Assembly: GCF_018130245.1 (NCBI RefSeq)
Contig: NZ_JAFCKP010000004.1
Span: forward strand, 248,001 to 312,000
DNA length: 64,000 nucleotides
DNA from: Bradyrhizobium sp. SZCCT0231
Lineage (GTDB): Bacteria; Pseudomonadota; Alphaproteobacteria; Rhizobiales; Xanthobacteraceae
Reading direction: 5' to 3'
Shown: one piece after another, positions 47,102-55,766 of the stretch
Numbering within the stretch: the stretch's first letter is position 1
Layout: every line of letters starts with the position of its first letter
The notes under the pieces: model-generated
What the model saw: only the letters and a program-made list of their open reading frames with translations
What the model was told of the DNA's origin: nothing
Database searches by the model: none
Position numbers and translations under genes: made by a program

Positions 47102-47824
47102 TTACTTTTGTTTACTTGCGCCGGGCAGTTGCAAGGGCGGCGCCGCGCCGGGTTTGGCCCCCTGTCCCCCTTGGCCGCAATCATTGCTGCCGCCCTGCGG
47201 CAGCAATGCCTGCACCCGGCCGTTGTCGGATTCCACACGTGAGACGCCCGTCGTCATGTCGACCATCAGGCGGTCACCGCGCAGCACGTTCCTGCACTGG
47301 GTCAGGACCACCTGGCCCGAGCCGCCGAGCATGGTGATGAGGTTGGTCTTGGTGTCGAACACCGCGGTCTCGCCCGTCACCACCTGGTCCTTCTGGGTGA
47401 CCACGACATTGCCGCGCGCCTCCAGCCGCTTGATCGAGGAGCTGCCGCCCGGCCCGGGCGTCGCCGACTGCATCGGCGCCGATTTCGTGCCCTTCGCCGC
47501 AGGCTGCGGGGCGGCCGGCTTGTCGCCGCCGCCCGACTCGTAAAACACCACCAGCGTCTTCGAGGTCATGGTGGTGTCGCCCTGCACGACCTTCACATTG
47601 CCGGCGAAGGTCGCCTCCTTCTTCTTGTCGCGCATCTCGAGCGAGGCGGCTTCGATCTGGATCGGCTGATCGCGGTTCTGCGAAAAACCCTGCATCGCGT
47701 TGGGCACGCCTTGCATCGTGCTCTGCGCAAGGGCCGCACCCGTGACGAGCAGCGCGAGCCCGGCGGCGAGCGCGGCCTTGCTGACAACAGCGTCGCGCGG
47801 AAAACAGTACATCATGAAAATCAC
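47102..47824 (-). CDS. lptA: LPS transport periplasmic protein LptA
   Basis: A 240-residue periplasmic OstA-fold protein. Signal peptide: VSKAALAAGLALLVTGAALA. The OstA core runs from QPIQIEAASLEMRDKKKEAT through GNVKVVQGDTTMTSKTLVVF and ETAVFDTKTNLITMLGGSGQ. It forms the bridge that carries LPS across the periplasm. The GTG at 47824 overlaps the lptC stop (47821-47823); in-frame ATG codons at 47815 and 47812 are alternatives. A 221-base non-coding spacer precedes lptB. Confidence 0.92.
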   Translation of the reverse strand: MIFMMYCFPRDAVVSKAALAAGLALLVTGAALAQSTMQGVPNAMQGFSQNRDQPIQIEAASLEMRDKKKEATFAGNVKVVQGDTTMTSKTLVVFYESGGGDKPAAPQPAAKGTKSAPMQSATPGPGGSSSIKRLEARGNVVVTQKDQVVTGETAVFDTKTNLITMLGGSGQVVLTQCRNVLRGDRLMVDMTTGVSRVESDNGRVQALLPQGGSNDCGQGGQGAKPGAAPPLQLPGASKQK

Positions 47825-48552
47825 TTCGAATTGGCAGACTTGTTCTGAGGCGTGCGTGTCTTCGCCGGCGCGGGTTCGGGCGGCGCAGGCTGAGTTGCGG
47901 CGGGCTCGTCCAGCTTGTCCAGGTGCATCACCACATTGCCCTCGAAGCGAATGACGTCACCGCCTTCGGTAATTCGCAGGCGATCCGCGCTCACCGTGCC
48001 GTTGGTCAGCTTGACGTCGACGCGCTCGTCCGAGGTGACCGTGCCCTTGCCCATGTCGACGAAGGCCGAGTTCAGCCGCGCCTCATAGCCGGTCGAGGTG
48101 CGCAGGTAGATGTCCTTGTGCAAGTCCAGCTGCTGCTGCTTGTTGTCGAAGCGGCCGGTGCGGGCGTCGAGGAACAAGGTCGATTGATCCTCCATCAGCA
48201 CCTTCGCGCGCAAATCCGACAGATCGACATGATCGGGATCGGTGATGTCCTGCGTCGCAGTCTTGGCCCAGAGCTCGTAGGGCCGCTGGTCCGGCGTGTA
48301 GCCGGCGAGGTGCGGCGATTCCATCGTGATCTTGGTGCCGGACACGACCAGGTTTCCGGAATCGAGCGGCAGCTTCGGCATCAGCATGCGGAACGGATTG
48401 AAGATGGAGACGCCGACGATGGCGGCCATGGACAACAGCACCGCACCCGGCACCGCGATGCGCAGAATCCGCACCAGGCGGCTGTGGCGCGCCGCGCTGG
48501 CAAACTTCGCCGCAAGCGCGGCGTCGTAGGTGGGATTCTGGGCCGAATTCAC
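47821..48552 (-). CDS. lptC: LPS export ABC transporter periplasmic protein LptC
   Basis: A 243-residue bitopic protein. A membrane segment (LRIAVPGAVLLSMAAIVGVS) is followed by the OstA-like periplasmic domain, with ELWAKTATQDITDPDHVDLS and LDARTGRFDNKQQQLDLHKD. The C-terminal tail is proline/alanine-rich. It docks LPS from LptB2FG to LptA. I chose the GTG at 48552 with AGGA 8 bases upstream; an ATG 63 bases upstream is possible. The stop overlaps lptA. Confidence 0.88.
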   Translation of the reverse strand: MNSAQNPTYDAALAAKFASAARHSRLVRILRIAVPGAVLLSMAAIVGVSIFNPFRMLMPKLPLDSGNLVVSGTKITMESPHLAGYTPDQRPYELWAKTATQDITDPDHVDLSDLRAKVLMEDQSTLFLDARTGRFDNKQQQLDLHKDIYLRTSTGYEARLNSAFVDMGKGTVTSDERVDVKLTNGTVSADRLRITEGGDVIRFEGNVVMHLDKLDEPAATQPAPPEPAPAKTRTPQNKSANSK

Positions 48553-48711
48553 TGGGGTCCTATTTACCTGGCTCCTGACGTATCGCTCGCCTCGTCCGGT
48601 CGAGGGGCACCCCATTCTATCCGGCGGCGCCCAAATATGCAGCCGGGGACAGGCCGTTACGAAAGTGTCCGAAACGGGGCGGCAACCTCAGGCCAATCGC
48701 CGCGCAGGCCT

Positions 48712-49326
48712 TCAGGAATGCGCGAAAATGTCCTCTTCCGCCCAGCCCTGGAGGTCGAGCAGGGCGCGGGTTGGCAGGAAATCGAAACAGGCCTGCGCCA
48801 GCTGGCTGCGGCCTTCCCGCACCAGCATGGCATCGAGCCGCTCGCGCAAGCCGTGCAGATGCAGCACGTCGGAGGCGGCGTAGGCGAGCTGCGGCTCGGT
48901 CAGGCTGTCGGAACCCCAGTCGCTGGACTGCTGCTGCTTGGAGAGGTCGATGTTGAGCACCTCGCGCACGAGGTCCTTGAGGCCATGGCGGTCGGTATAG
49001 GTACGGGTCAGGCGGGAGGCAATCTTGGTGCAATAAATCGGCCCGGTCATGACGCCAAAGGTCTGGTACAGCACCGCGACGTCGAACCGCGCAAAGTGGA
49101 AGATCTTGGTGACGGCCGGGTTGGCCAGCAGCGCCTTCAGGTTCGGCGCGTCGGTGTGACCCTTGGGGATCTGCACCACGTCGGCGCTGCCGTCGCCGGG
49201 CGAGAGCTGCACCACACAGAGCCGGTCGCGGTGCGGGTTCAGCCCCATGGTCTCGGTGTCGATCGCCACCGCTCCGGTGTAGCGGGACAGGTCGGGCAGG
49301 TCGCCGCGGTGCAGGCGTACGGTCAT
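48712..49326 (-). CDS. nrnC: Short RNase D-type exonuclease, NrnC family
   Basis: A 204-residue DEDD exonuclease. The three acidic motifs are VAIDTETMGLNPHRDRLCVV (DxE), FHFARFDVAVLYQTFG (FxxxD) and AYAASDVLHLHGLRERL (Y-x-x-x-D). Being half the length of E. coli RNase D and lacking HRDC domains, it fits NrnC, which degrades dinucleotides and substitutes for Orn in Alphaproteobacteria. It is 160 bases upstream of lptC on the same strand. Confidence 0.88.
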   Translation of the reverse strand: MTVRLHRGDLPDLSRYTGAVAIDTETMGLNPHRDRLCVVQLSPGDGSADVVQIPKGHTDAPNLKALLANPAVTKIFHFARFDVAVLYQTFGVMTGPIYCTKIASRLTRTYTDRHGLKDLVREVLNIDLSKQQQSSDWGSDSLTEPQLAYAASDVLHLHGLRERLDAMLVREGRSQLAQACFDFLPTRALLDLQGWAEEDIFAHS

Positions 49327-49431
49327 GGCGGGTCAAAACCTCGGGTCGAATCGGTTGCGTCGGCACAATAGCTAATTCGGATTGCCCGCGATGTAGCCAT
49401 TGCCGGCGGGCCGCGCAAGCACGGGGTTCGG

Positions 49432-50766
49432 TCAGATCGCCGCCAGCATGATGCAGATCATCGCCGCAACCGCAATGCGGCTGGGGCCGTCGCGGAAGGC
49501 GTACAGAATGGGGTCATCGGGCATCTCGCGGCGATGCGCCATCATCAACGCGCGGCCGAACCAGTACAGCAGCAGCGGAGTGAGCAGCCACAGCATCCAG
49601 GGACGGCTGTAGAGCGGCGTCACCGCCGAGGAAGAGACGTAGAGCGAGAACACGGTCACCGCGTTCATCGCGCTCGCCGCCGCCATCGCGGCGATGATTT
49701 GCAGGTCGGTGACGCGATAGTCGCGGTTGGAGGGATCGGCGAGCCCCGCGCTCTCGCGCATGCTGAGCTCGCTGAAGCGCTTGATCAGCGCCAGCGAGGT
49801 GAACACGAACAGCGAGAAGATCAGGAGCCATTCCGACAGCACCACGCCGACACCGACCGCGCCGGCGACGATGCGAAGCGTGTAGAGACCGGCGAGCGTG
49901 ACGATGTCGACCAGCATCTTGCGCTTGAGCACGAGCGAATAGGCGATCGTGGTGGCGAGATAGACGCCGAGCACGCCGAGGAACAAAGGCGAGATGCAGA
50001 GGCTGGCTGCGACCGCGAACGACCACAGCGCAGGGATCGCCGACAGCGCCGACGAGATCGGCAGATCGCCGGCCGCGAGCGCGCGATGGCGCTTGGTCGG
50101 ATGCTGGCGGTCCGCAGCGAGATCGAGCAGATCGTTCATCAGATAGGCGCCCGAGGCGCAGGCCGAGAACGCCAGGAACGCGAGCAGTGCGTCGCCGAGC
50201 GCCGAAAGGCTCATCTGATGCGCAGTGAGCGCCGGCACGAACACCAGCGTGTTCTTGGCGTATTGATAGACGCGCAGCGCCTTGGCCCAGATCTTGAGAC
50301 TGGTCTTGAGACTGGCTTTGCGGACGTCGCGATTTTCGATGCGCTCGATCGAGGCACGATCGAACGGCAAGCTGCCCGCAGCGAGGTCGGCCGGCGTGAC
50401 GACGCCGTCGAAGCCGAGATGCGCCGCGATGGCAGCAGCATGACCGGCGAAGCGTCCCGCGACGAGATAGATCTTCTCACCCCGCGCCCGCGCCGCCAGC
50501 GCCCGGTTCATCACGTCGGAATCATAGGGCAGATGGGCGTAGTCGATTTCGGCCCGCGCCAGGATCTCCGTGAGCGCCGCCATGCCCGGGCGTCCGCCAG
50601 CGCCGAAGCGGGCCAGCATGCGGCCCGGGCTGGAGAACAGCGCCTCCATCAGCAGCTCGGAGCGCAACAGCGCGCCTTCGAGATCGATCACGAGTGTCCG
50701 CGCAGCCGCCGGGGTTGCCGACGGCTCGGACAGGCCAGGATCGTAACTCCAGGCAGGCTGCTCCAT
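49432..50766 (-). CDS. UbiA-family prenyltransferase with N-terminal HAD-like domain (decaprenyl-phosphate phosphoribosyltransferase-like)
   Basis: A 444-residue fusion. Residues 20-150 look like a HAD phosphatase fold starting TLVIDLEGALLRSELLMEAL, but the second aspartate of the usual D-x-D-G-T motif is glutamate (E30). Residues from about 155 are a UbiA domain, with the polyprenyl-phosphate site N211-D-x-x-D215 in YLMNDLLDLAADRQHPTKRH and a second signature in KRKMLVDIVTLAGLYTLRIV. The UbiA part resembles DPPR synthase (Rv3806c), the first step of decaprenyl-phospho-arabinose synthesis. DprE1- and DprE2-like genes lie 6-8 kb away. The product is inferred. Confidence 0.85.
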   Translation of the reverse strand: MEQPAWSYDPGLSEPSATPAAARTLVIDLEGALLRSELLMEALFSSPGRMLARFGAGGRPGMAALTEILARAEIDYAHLPYDSDVMNRALAARARGEKIYLVAGRFAGHAAAIAAHLGFDGVVTPADLAAGSLPFDRASIERIENRDVRKASLKTSLKIWAKALRVYQYAKNTLVFVPALTAHQMSLSALGDALLAFLAFSACASGAYLMNDLLDLAADRQHPTKRHRALAAGDLPISSALSAIPALWSFAVAASLCISPLFLGVLGVYLATTIAYSLVLKRKMLVDIVTLAGLYTLRIVAGAVGVGVVLSEWLLIFSLFVFTSLALIKRFSELSMRESAGLADPSNRDYRVTDLQIIAAMAAASAMNAVTVFSLYVSSSAVTPLYSRPWMLWLLTPLLLYWFGRALMMAHRREMPDDPILYAFRDGPSRIAVAAMICIMLAAI

Positions 50767-50960
50767 CCGAAAACGCTCTTACTTGCCGCGACATGACCGG
50801 CATCCGGCCGGGGAGCAGGGAAAGGGACGGCCGCGAGCCTAGGGGGCATTCGCTAAAGGCGGCTTAACCGGGGCTGGAGGCGCAGCGGGAAGGGTGTGGG
50901 GAGCGGCCGCCGATCCGGCGACAAACACAGACTTATCAATAGGTTATCGCCAAACAACGC

Positions 50961-51548
50961 TCACGGCGTCTTCTTCTGTGCAGGCACGGCCGGCTTCGCG
51001 GGCGTCGCCTGGGCTTGCGGCTGTGCTGATGCGGCTTCCGGCGTGGCGATCGCGATCGCGATCGCGAACAGACGCCATTGTCCGGCGACGATCTGAAAGG
51101 TGAGATCGAACTGGATCTGCTGCGGCCGGGTCGGGATGTGACCCGCAAGGCGCAACATTCCGCGCTGATCGAGCGCGGGCGCGTCGCCGAATTGCGGCGC
51201 CAGCAATGCCGCACCGTAGAGATCGAAATTGCGGCGCCGCAGGTCGAGAAAATTCAGCCCGAGATCGGCGGCGGTGTTGCGCGCCTGGAAGTCGGGCGCA
51301 GCGAGGTCGCGCAGCACCGTGTAATTGCCGGTGCGGTTGGCATCGTTGAGCGTGAGCAGCGTCGAGCGGATCAGATAGAGCGCCTGCTCCAGCGTGACGG
51401 GCAGCGACGGCTGCGCGGCAGCCGGCGCAGGCACAGGAACAGGCGTCTTCTGCTGCGCCATCGCCCTGTCATTTCCGCAGCACAGCAGCAGCGCCAGTGC
51501 CATCACGGCTCGCGCGATCGATCGCATCGAATTGCCAAAGCCCGCCAC
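50961..51548 (-). CDS. Uncharacterised secreted protein coupled to the YadA-like adhesin
   Basis: A 195-residue protein with a signal peptide (RSIARAVMALALLLCCGND, cut after RAMAQ). It is not recognised. The middle (LEQALYLIRSTLLTLNDANR through FDLTFQIVAGQWRLFAIAI) has the alternating pattern of an NTF2/SnoaL-type fold, an inference. The tail is a proline/alanine/glutamine-rich low-complexity stretch. Its GTG shares one base with the stop of the adhesin gene (TAGTG), so it is translationally coupled and may help export or assembly. The ATG at 51527 is an alternative start. Confidence 0.75.
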   Translation of the reverse strand: MAGFGNSMRSIARAVMALALLLCCGNDRAMAQQKTPVPVPAPAAAQPSLPVTLEQALYLIRSTLLTLNDANRTGNYTVLRDLAAPDFQARNTAADLGLNFLDLRRRNFDLYGAALLAPQFGDAPALDQRGMLRLAGHIPTRPQQIQFDLTFQIVAGQWRLFAIAIAIATPEAASAQPQAQATPAKPAVPAQKKTP

Positions 51549-53110
51549 TACCAGCCGACGCGCATTCCGACGCGGCCGCCCAATCCGCCGCCATTGGTGC
51601 CATAGGTCAGGCCGCCGCTGGCCTGCACGTGCTCGCTGACGCGCAGCGCCGCACTCATGGAGAGCGCATTGGTGTTCTGGAACGTCCCCCAGTTCATGCT
51701 CATCGCGATCTTCTCGGACGGCATCAGCCAGGGCGAGCCGGACATCGCAAAGGCCATCGCGACACCGTTGATCGCCTTGCCGGTCCTGCCGTCGAGGTCG
51801 TTGAGGCGGGCATTGATGCCTGCGAGCTGGCTGTTGATGTTTGCGATATCCGCGGGGCTCGCAAACCCGAGCGCACTGAGCGAGGTGGAGGCGAGATTGC
51901 CGGCAGCGTCCGTGGTGACGAGCTGCACGGGCCCGGACTGCGCGGCCGTGCTCGCGGCCGACGTGACGCCTGTCATCGTGTAGGTATTGCTCGCGGTGCC
52001 GTAGACCTGCTGGTTCGCGCGCGTCGCGGTGGCGCCATTGCCGATCGCGGTGGCGTTCGCGAAGGTCGCCGACGCGCCATTGCCGAAGGCCGAGGAATTC
52101 GCGCCGGTGGCGTTGGAGCCGTTGCCCACCGCGGTGTTCGCGACACCGTTTCCGCTCGCGTTGGCGCCGTTTCCGACCGCAATGTTGAAGCTGCCGGTCC
52201 CGCTGGCATTAGATAGCGTACCGTTCGCAATATTCCTCGAATTGGCGCCACTGGCATTCGCCACATAGCCGGTCGCCGCGTTCGAGCTGTTGGCGCCATA
52301 CGCGATGGCGGCGTTGCCGGTCGCGACGTTGTAGCTCCCGGATCCACTCGCGTTGGTGTTCAGGCCGTACGCGATGTTCGAGCTGGAATCTCCGTTCGCG
52401 TTGGAATTGCCCCCGGTCGCAATGTTGTTGCTGGCGCTGCCGACAGCATTGGCGTTGCGACCCGTCGCAATGTTGCTGCTGTTGTCGCCGTTGGCTCTGG
52501 AGCTCCAGCCGGTTGCAATATTGGCGCTGTTGGCGCCGTTGGCGATGGCGTTGCGACCCGTCGCGACGTTCCTGCTGTTATCGCCCTGGGCTTGGGAGTT
52601 GAATCCGGACGCGAGATTGTTGCTGTTGTTGCCGGCGGCGAGGGCGTTGAACCCGGACGCGCTGTTGGAGCTGTTATCACCGCTGGCGGTGGCGTTGTTT
52701 CCGGACGCCATATTATGACTGCCCTCGCCGGTGGCGATGGCTTCCGTCCCGGTCGCGCTGTTAAAACTGTTGTTGCCGCTGGCGTTGGCATTGTTTCCCA
52801 TCGCAATATTGGAGCTGCTGTCGCCGCTGGCGTTGGCGGAACCGACGGCGGTATTGCTGCTGGCATTTCCGCTGGCGTTAGAACCGCTCCCGATCGCGGA
52901 GTTGTTGCTGCCCGCACCCACAGCGGAAGCGGAGGGCCCGCAGGCAACATTGCTCCCTGAGCCGGCCGCCGTGGCGCCTTGCTCAGACGCGGCACCATCC
53001 ACGCACACGAGCTGAGCCCGGGCTTCCGGCCCGCCGGCGCAGGCCGCGATCACGGCAATGAGCGCTGTTGCGAGAAAAGCGGTGACTGGCGCTCGCGGTG
53101 AAATCGTCAT
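51548..53110 (-). CDS. YadA-like trimeric autotransporter adhesin
   Basis: A 520-residue surface protein. Signal peptide: AFLATALIAVIAACAGG, cut after ARAQ. Residues about 45-400 are a YadA-type head of short left-handed parallel beta-roll repeats; residues 101-340 are fifteen uninterrupted 16-residue units. A short helical stretch (ASPADIANINSQLAGINARL) is the only coiled coil, and the last 70 residues (from GKAINGVAMAFAMSGSPW to VGMRVGW) form the four-stranded YadA membrane anchor, ending in tryptophan. It should form trimers that bind host or abiotic surfaces. I chose the ATG at 53110, giving a classical signal peptide; an ATG 87 bases upstream is possible. Confidence 0.9.
   Translation of the reverse strand: MTISPRAPVTAFLATALIAVIAACAGGPEARAQLVCVDGAASEQGATAAGSGSNVACGPSASAVGAGSNNSAIGSGSNASGNASSNTAVGSANASGDSSSNIAMGNNANASGNNSFNSATGTEAIATGEGSHNMASGNNATASGDNSSNSASGFNALAAGNNSNNLASGFNSQAQGDNSRNVATGRNAIANGANSANIATGWSSRANGDNSSNIATGRNANAVGSASNNIATGGNSNANGDSSSNIAYGLNTNASGSGSYNVATGNAAIAYGANSSNAATGYVANASGANSRNIANGTLSNASGTGSFNIAVGNGANASGNGVANTAVGNGSNATGANSSAFGNGASATFANATAIGNGATATRANQQVYGTASNTYTMTGVTSAASTAAQSGPVQLVTTDAAGNLASTSLSALGFASPADIANINSQLAGINARLNDLDGRTGKAINGVAMAFAMSGSPWLMPSEKIAMSMNWGTFQNTNALSMSAALRVSEHVQASGGLTYGTNGGGLGGRVGMRVGW
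52091..52810. repeat. Fifteen tandem 48-bp coding repeats in the adhesin head
   Basis: These encode residues 101-340 of the adhesin, as 15 gap-free units of 16 residues with consensus N-I-A-T-G-x-N-A-x-A-x-G-x-N-S-x. The DNA copies are degenerate but share gcaatattgg... and cgttggcg... blocks. Such tandem repeats can expand or shrink by slippage or recombination. Confidence 0.85.
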
Positions 53111-53525
53111 GCTCGTTCCCCACGGTCTTCCAAACTCGCAACCGGCAAGAAGAGAAAGAATGAAGACCGCCGTCACTTCCAGCCCCAGCCCCGCCACTGC
53201 GTCAACGCGATTGACGCTTGTGCGACACTCAATGCATGCGAGCTGTGGTTTTGGGAAGACGCTCGATACGCGAAGACCTGCGCGGCATTCCGTCCCCCCA
53301 TATTCATGGGGGCATGTTCATGGGGCTTGCCCGATGCCCCAACTTCTCAGTCCGCGCATCCCCTTCGCGAGGAGGCGGACGGTTTGCCGGATGCCCGGCT
53401 GTTGCACGGATCCCACAACTCGGCGCGAGCTTCATGTTCCGACGCAACGAGTGGCCTGCGGCCCCTGAAAATCGGCCCAAACCACCCTATCTGCCAGTTT
53501 CTCTCCACACCATGAATCGAGATCC
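53111..53525. other. Spacer between the adhesin and MFS genes, no clear gene
   Basis: This 415-base divergent spacer contains no convincing gene. Short overlapping plus-strand open frames exist but have no recognisable protein features. A hairpin forms around 53298-53325 (cccccatattcatgggggca and a second copy of catgttcatggggc). It should contain the promoters of both the adhesin and the MFS gene. Confidence 0.55.
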
Positions 53526-54797
53526 ATGACCGAACAGACGCTCGCCGCGCCGATCGACGATCCATCAGAGCGCCAGCGTGGCTTCTCACGCTACCAGGTG
53601 CTTCTGATCGCTCTGCTGGCGTTCACGCAGTTCACGATCATCCTCGACTTCATCATCATGTCGCCGCTCGGCGCCATCCTGATGCCCGCGCTCGACATCA
53701 CGGCCGGGCAGTTCGGCATCGCGGTGTCGGCCTACGCGTTCAGTGCGGGAGTATCGGGCATCCTCGCCGCCGGCTTTGCAGATCGCTTCGACCGCAAGCG
53801 CCTGCTGCTGTTCTTCTATGTCGGCTTCACGCTCGGCACCCTGCTCTGCGCCGCCGCGCAGAATTATCATGTCCTGCTGCTCGGCCGGATCGTGACCGGA
53901 TTGTTCGGCGGCGTGATCGGCTCGGTGGTGCTCGCCATCATCACCGATTTGTTCCCGCTGCACCTGCGCGGCCGCGTGATGGGCTTCATTCAGACGGCGT
54001 TCGCGGCGAGCCAGGTGCTCGGCATTCCCGCCGGGCTGTTTCTCGCCAATCACTGGAGCTGGCAAGTCTGCTTCGTTGCGATCGTCGTGCTGTCGATCGC
54101 GGCAATCGCGATCATCGCCTTCGCCATGGCGCCGGTCGACGCGCATCTGAAGCTGAAGCAGGACAGAAACCCGTTCCACCATCTGGTCGCGACGGTCGCA
54201 GAGCCGCGCTATACGCTCGCCTTCGCCGTCACGACACTGCTGGCGACGGGCGGCTACATGCTGATGCCGTTCTCCAGCGCCTTCACCGTGCACAATCTCG
54301 GCATCGACATCACGCATCTGCCGACGATCTATCTCGTCTCCGGCCTGTTCAGCATCGTCACGGGGCCGCTGGTCGGCAGGGCGAGCGACGCATTCGGCAA
54401 ATATCCGACCTTCGTGTTCGGCTGCGCGATGACCGTGGTCATGGTGCTGATCTACACAAATCTCGGCCACGTCTCGCTGGCGACCGCGATCCTCGTCAAC
54501 GTGCTGATGTTCGTCGGCATCTTTTCGCGGATGATCCCCTCGCAGGCGGTGATGTCGGCGATCCCCGACCCGAGCCAGCGCGGCTCGTTCAGCGCGGTCA
54601 GCGCCTCGCTCCAGCAGCTCTCCGGCGGGCTCGGCTCGGTACTCGCCGGCGCAATCATCGCGCAGGCGCCTGACGGCGCGCTGATCCATTTCGACCGGAT
54701 CGGCTACGTCGTCGTGACCACGACGATGGTCACGCTGGTGGCGATGTATTTTGTGCAGAAGGCGGTGGCGGAGCGGACGGGGAAGCGGGTGGTGTGA
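53526..54797 (+). CDS. MFS transporter
   Basis: A 423-residue membrane protein with about twelve predicted membrane segments, starting at YQVLLIALLAFTQFTIILDF. The motif-A loop between segments 2 and 3 is GFADRFDRKRLLLF. FSRMIPSQAVMSAIPDPSQR lies between later segments. This is the DHA1-type layout (sugar, drug or metabolite efflux). The substrate is unknown. It is divergent from the adhesin and followed by an oppositely oriented toxin-antitoxin pair. Confidence 0.88.
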   Translation: MTEQTLAAPIDDPSERQRGFSRYQVLLIALLAFTQFTIILDFIIMSPLGAILMPALDITAGQFGIAVSAYAFSAGVSGILAAGFADRFDRKRLLLFFYVGFTLGTLLCAAAQNYHVLLLGRIVTGLFGGVIGSVVLAIITDLFPLHLRGRVMGFIQTAFAASQVLGIPAGLFLANHWSWQVCFVAIVVLSIAAIAIIAFAMAPVDAHLKLKQDRNPFHHLVATVAEPRYTLAFAVTTLLATGGYMLMPFSSAFTVHNLGIDITHLPTIYLVSGLFSIVTGPLVGRASDAFGKYPTFVFGCAMTVVMVLIYTNLGHVSLATAILVNVLMFVGIFSRMIPSQAVMSAIPDPSQRGSFSAVSASLQQLSGGLGSVLAGAIIAQAPDGALIHFDRIGYVVVTTTMVTLVAMYFVQKAVAERTGKRVV

Positions 54798-54821
54798 GGG
54801 CGTCTCGCAGCGGCGGAGATG

Positions 54822-55115
54822 CTACGTGCGGCTTATCCAGGTCAGGGGATCGCGGCTCGTGTGAAACACCGCAACGACGTAGACGGCATCTTGCGTTTCA
54901 CGAAACACCAGAATGTAGGGGAAGCGCCGGAGCAAAGCGCAGCGCGTGTCCTTGTAGGCCAGCGGAAACTGCTTGGGATTGTCCGCGACCCGGATCAGCG
55001 CTGCGCGCAAGGCATCCCGAAATTGCCGTACAACATGTGGGGCGTGGGTGTCGTACCAGCGGACTGCATCGGCGAGATCGGCTCGTGCCGCCGTCGTAAA
55101 GAGGAGCCTGGCCAC
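54822..55115 (-). CDS. Type II toxin, RelE/ParE family
   Basis: A 97-residue RelE/ParE-fold protein: FTTAARADLADAVRWYDTHA, RFPYILVFRETQDAVYVVAV and FHTSRDPLTW are the family's core strands and basic patch. It starts with GTG immediately after the stop of the antitoxin gene (TAG-GTG), so the two are coupled. ParE-like rather than RelE-like by its RFPY and FHTSRDP segments. Target (gyrase or mRNA) is not determined. Confidence 0.88.
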   Translation of the reverse strand: MARLLFTTAARADLADAVRWYDTHAPHVVRQFRDALRAALIRVADNPKQFPLAYKDTRCALLRRFPYILVFRETQDAVYVVAVFHTSRDPLTWISRT

Positions 55116-55325
55116 CTATCGTGACCGGCGATCAAGCTCGGCTTCAATATCTTCCCAAGGAATCGCTTCTCTGCGGTCCGCGTCAAAAGTCGCAAGCCTA
55201 CGGTCGAGTTCGGCCTCGTGCGCCGGGGTCAACCGCACGTCGGCAGCGGAGAGGCTGTCCCAAAGCTCACTGATGAGGTCGAGCCGTTCCTTGGGCGTCA
55301 AGCGACTGATGTCGAGCGTTGCCAT
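55116..55325 (-). CDS. Addiction module antitoxin
   Basis: A 69-residue protein starting ATLDISRLTPKERLDLISEL, the TIGR02574/RHH-like addiction-module pattern, followed by an acidic helical tail PWEDIEAELDRRSR. It should neutralise the adjacent ParE-like toxin and repress their operon. It precedes the toxin as usual. Confidence 0.88.
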   Translation of the reverse strand: MATLDISRLTPKERLDLISELWDSLSAADVRLTPAHEAELDRRLATFDADRREAIPWEDIEAELDRRSR

Positions 55326-55528
55326 GATCCGAACCCTTTGGCCCTTTTGCCAACGAAATCACAACCTTCGCGGTCTCGTCGAGAAAATATCGTCACTGCG
55401 GCAGCCCACGGAAAGGGGCAGGATCTGACGATCCTGGACCAATTTGACCAATTTCGCGGTGTTGGTTCGGACCGGATCAACCCGCCGTCCCCTGCCTTGC
55501 GTTTCGAAGGGAATCCGGACGGAAACAA

Positions 55529-55615
<87 letters not shown>

Positions 55616-55766
55616 ATGCCGTTTGGGGCACGGAGGCGGTTACTACGGTTCGGTGACGCCGTTGTCAATTCATGCTTGAGGCCCGGTTCAGGATGCCGAT
55701 TGCGCATCGCAAACCGGCCCGATACAAGCCTGACAAGACGCACTCTTTTCCGCAGGAACGGCTCCC

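Noticed and set aside
52091-52810. Possible CRISPR array
   Set aside because: The 48-bp periodic repeats encode the adhesin's protein repeats without unique spacers; no cas genes are present.
53218-53529. 103-residue frame upstream of the MFS gene
   Set aside because: Lies in the divergent spacer, overlaps the MFS start in another frame and has no family features.
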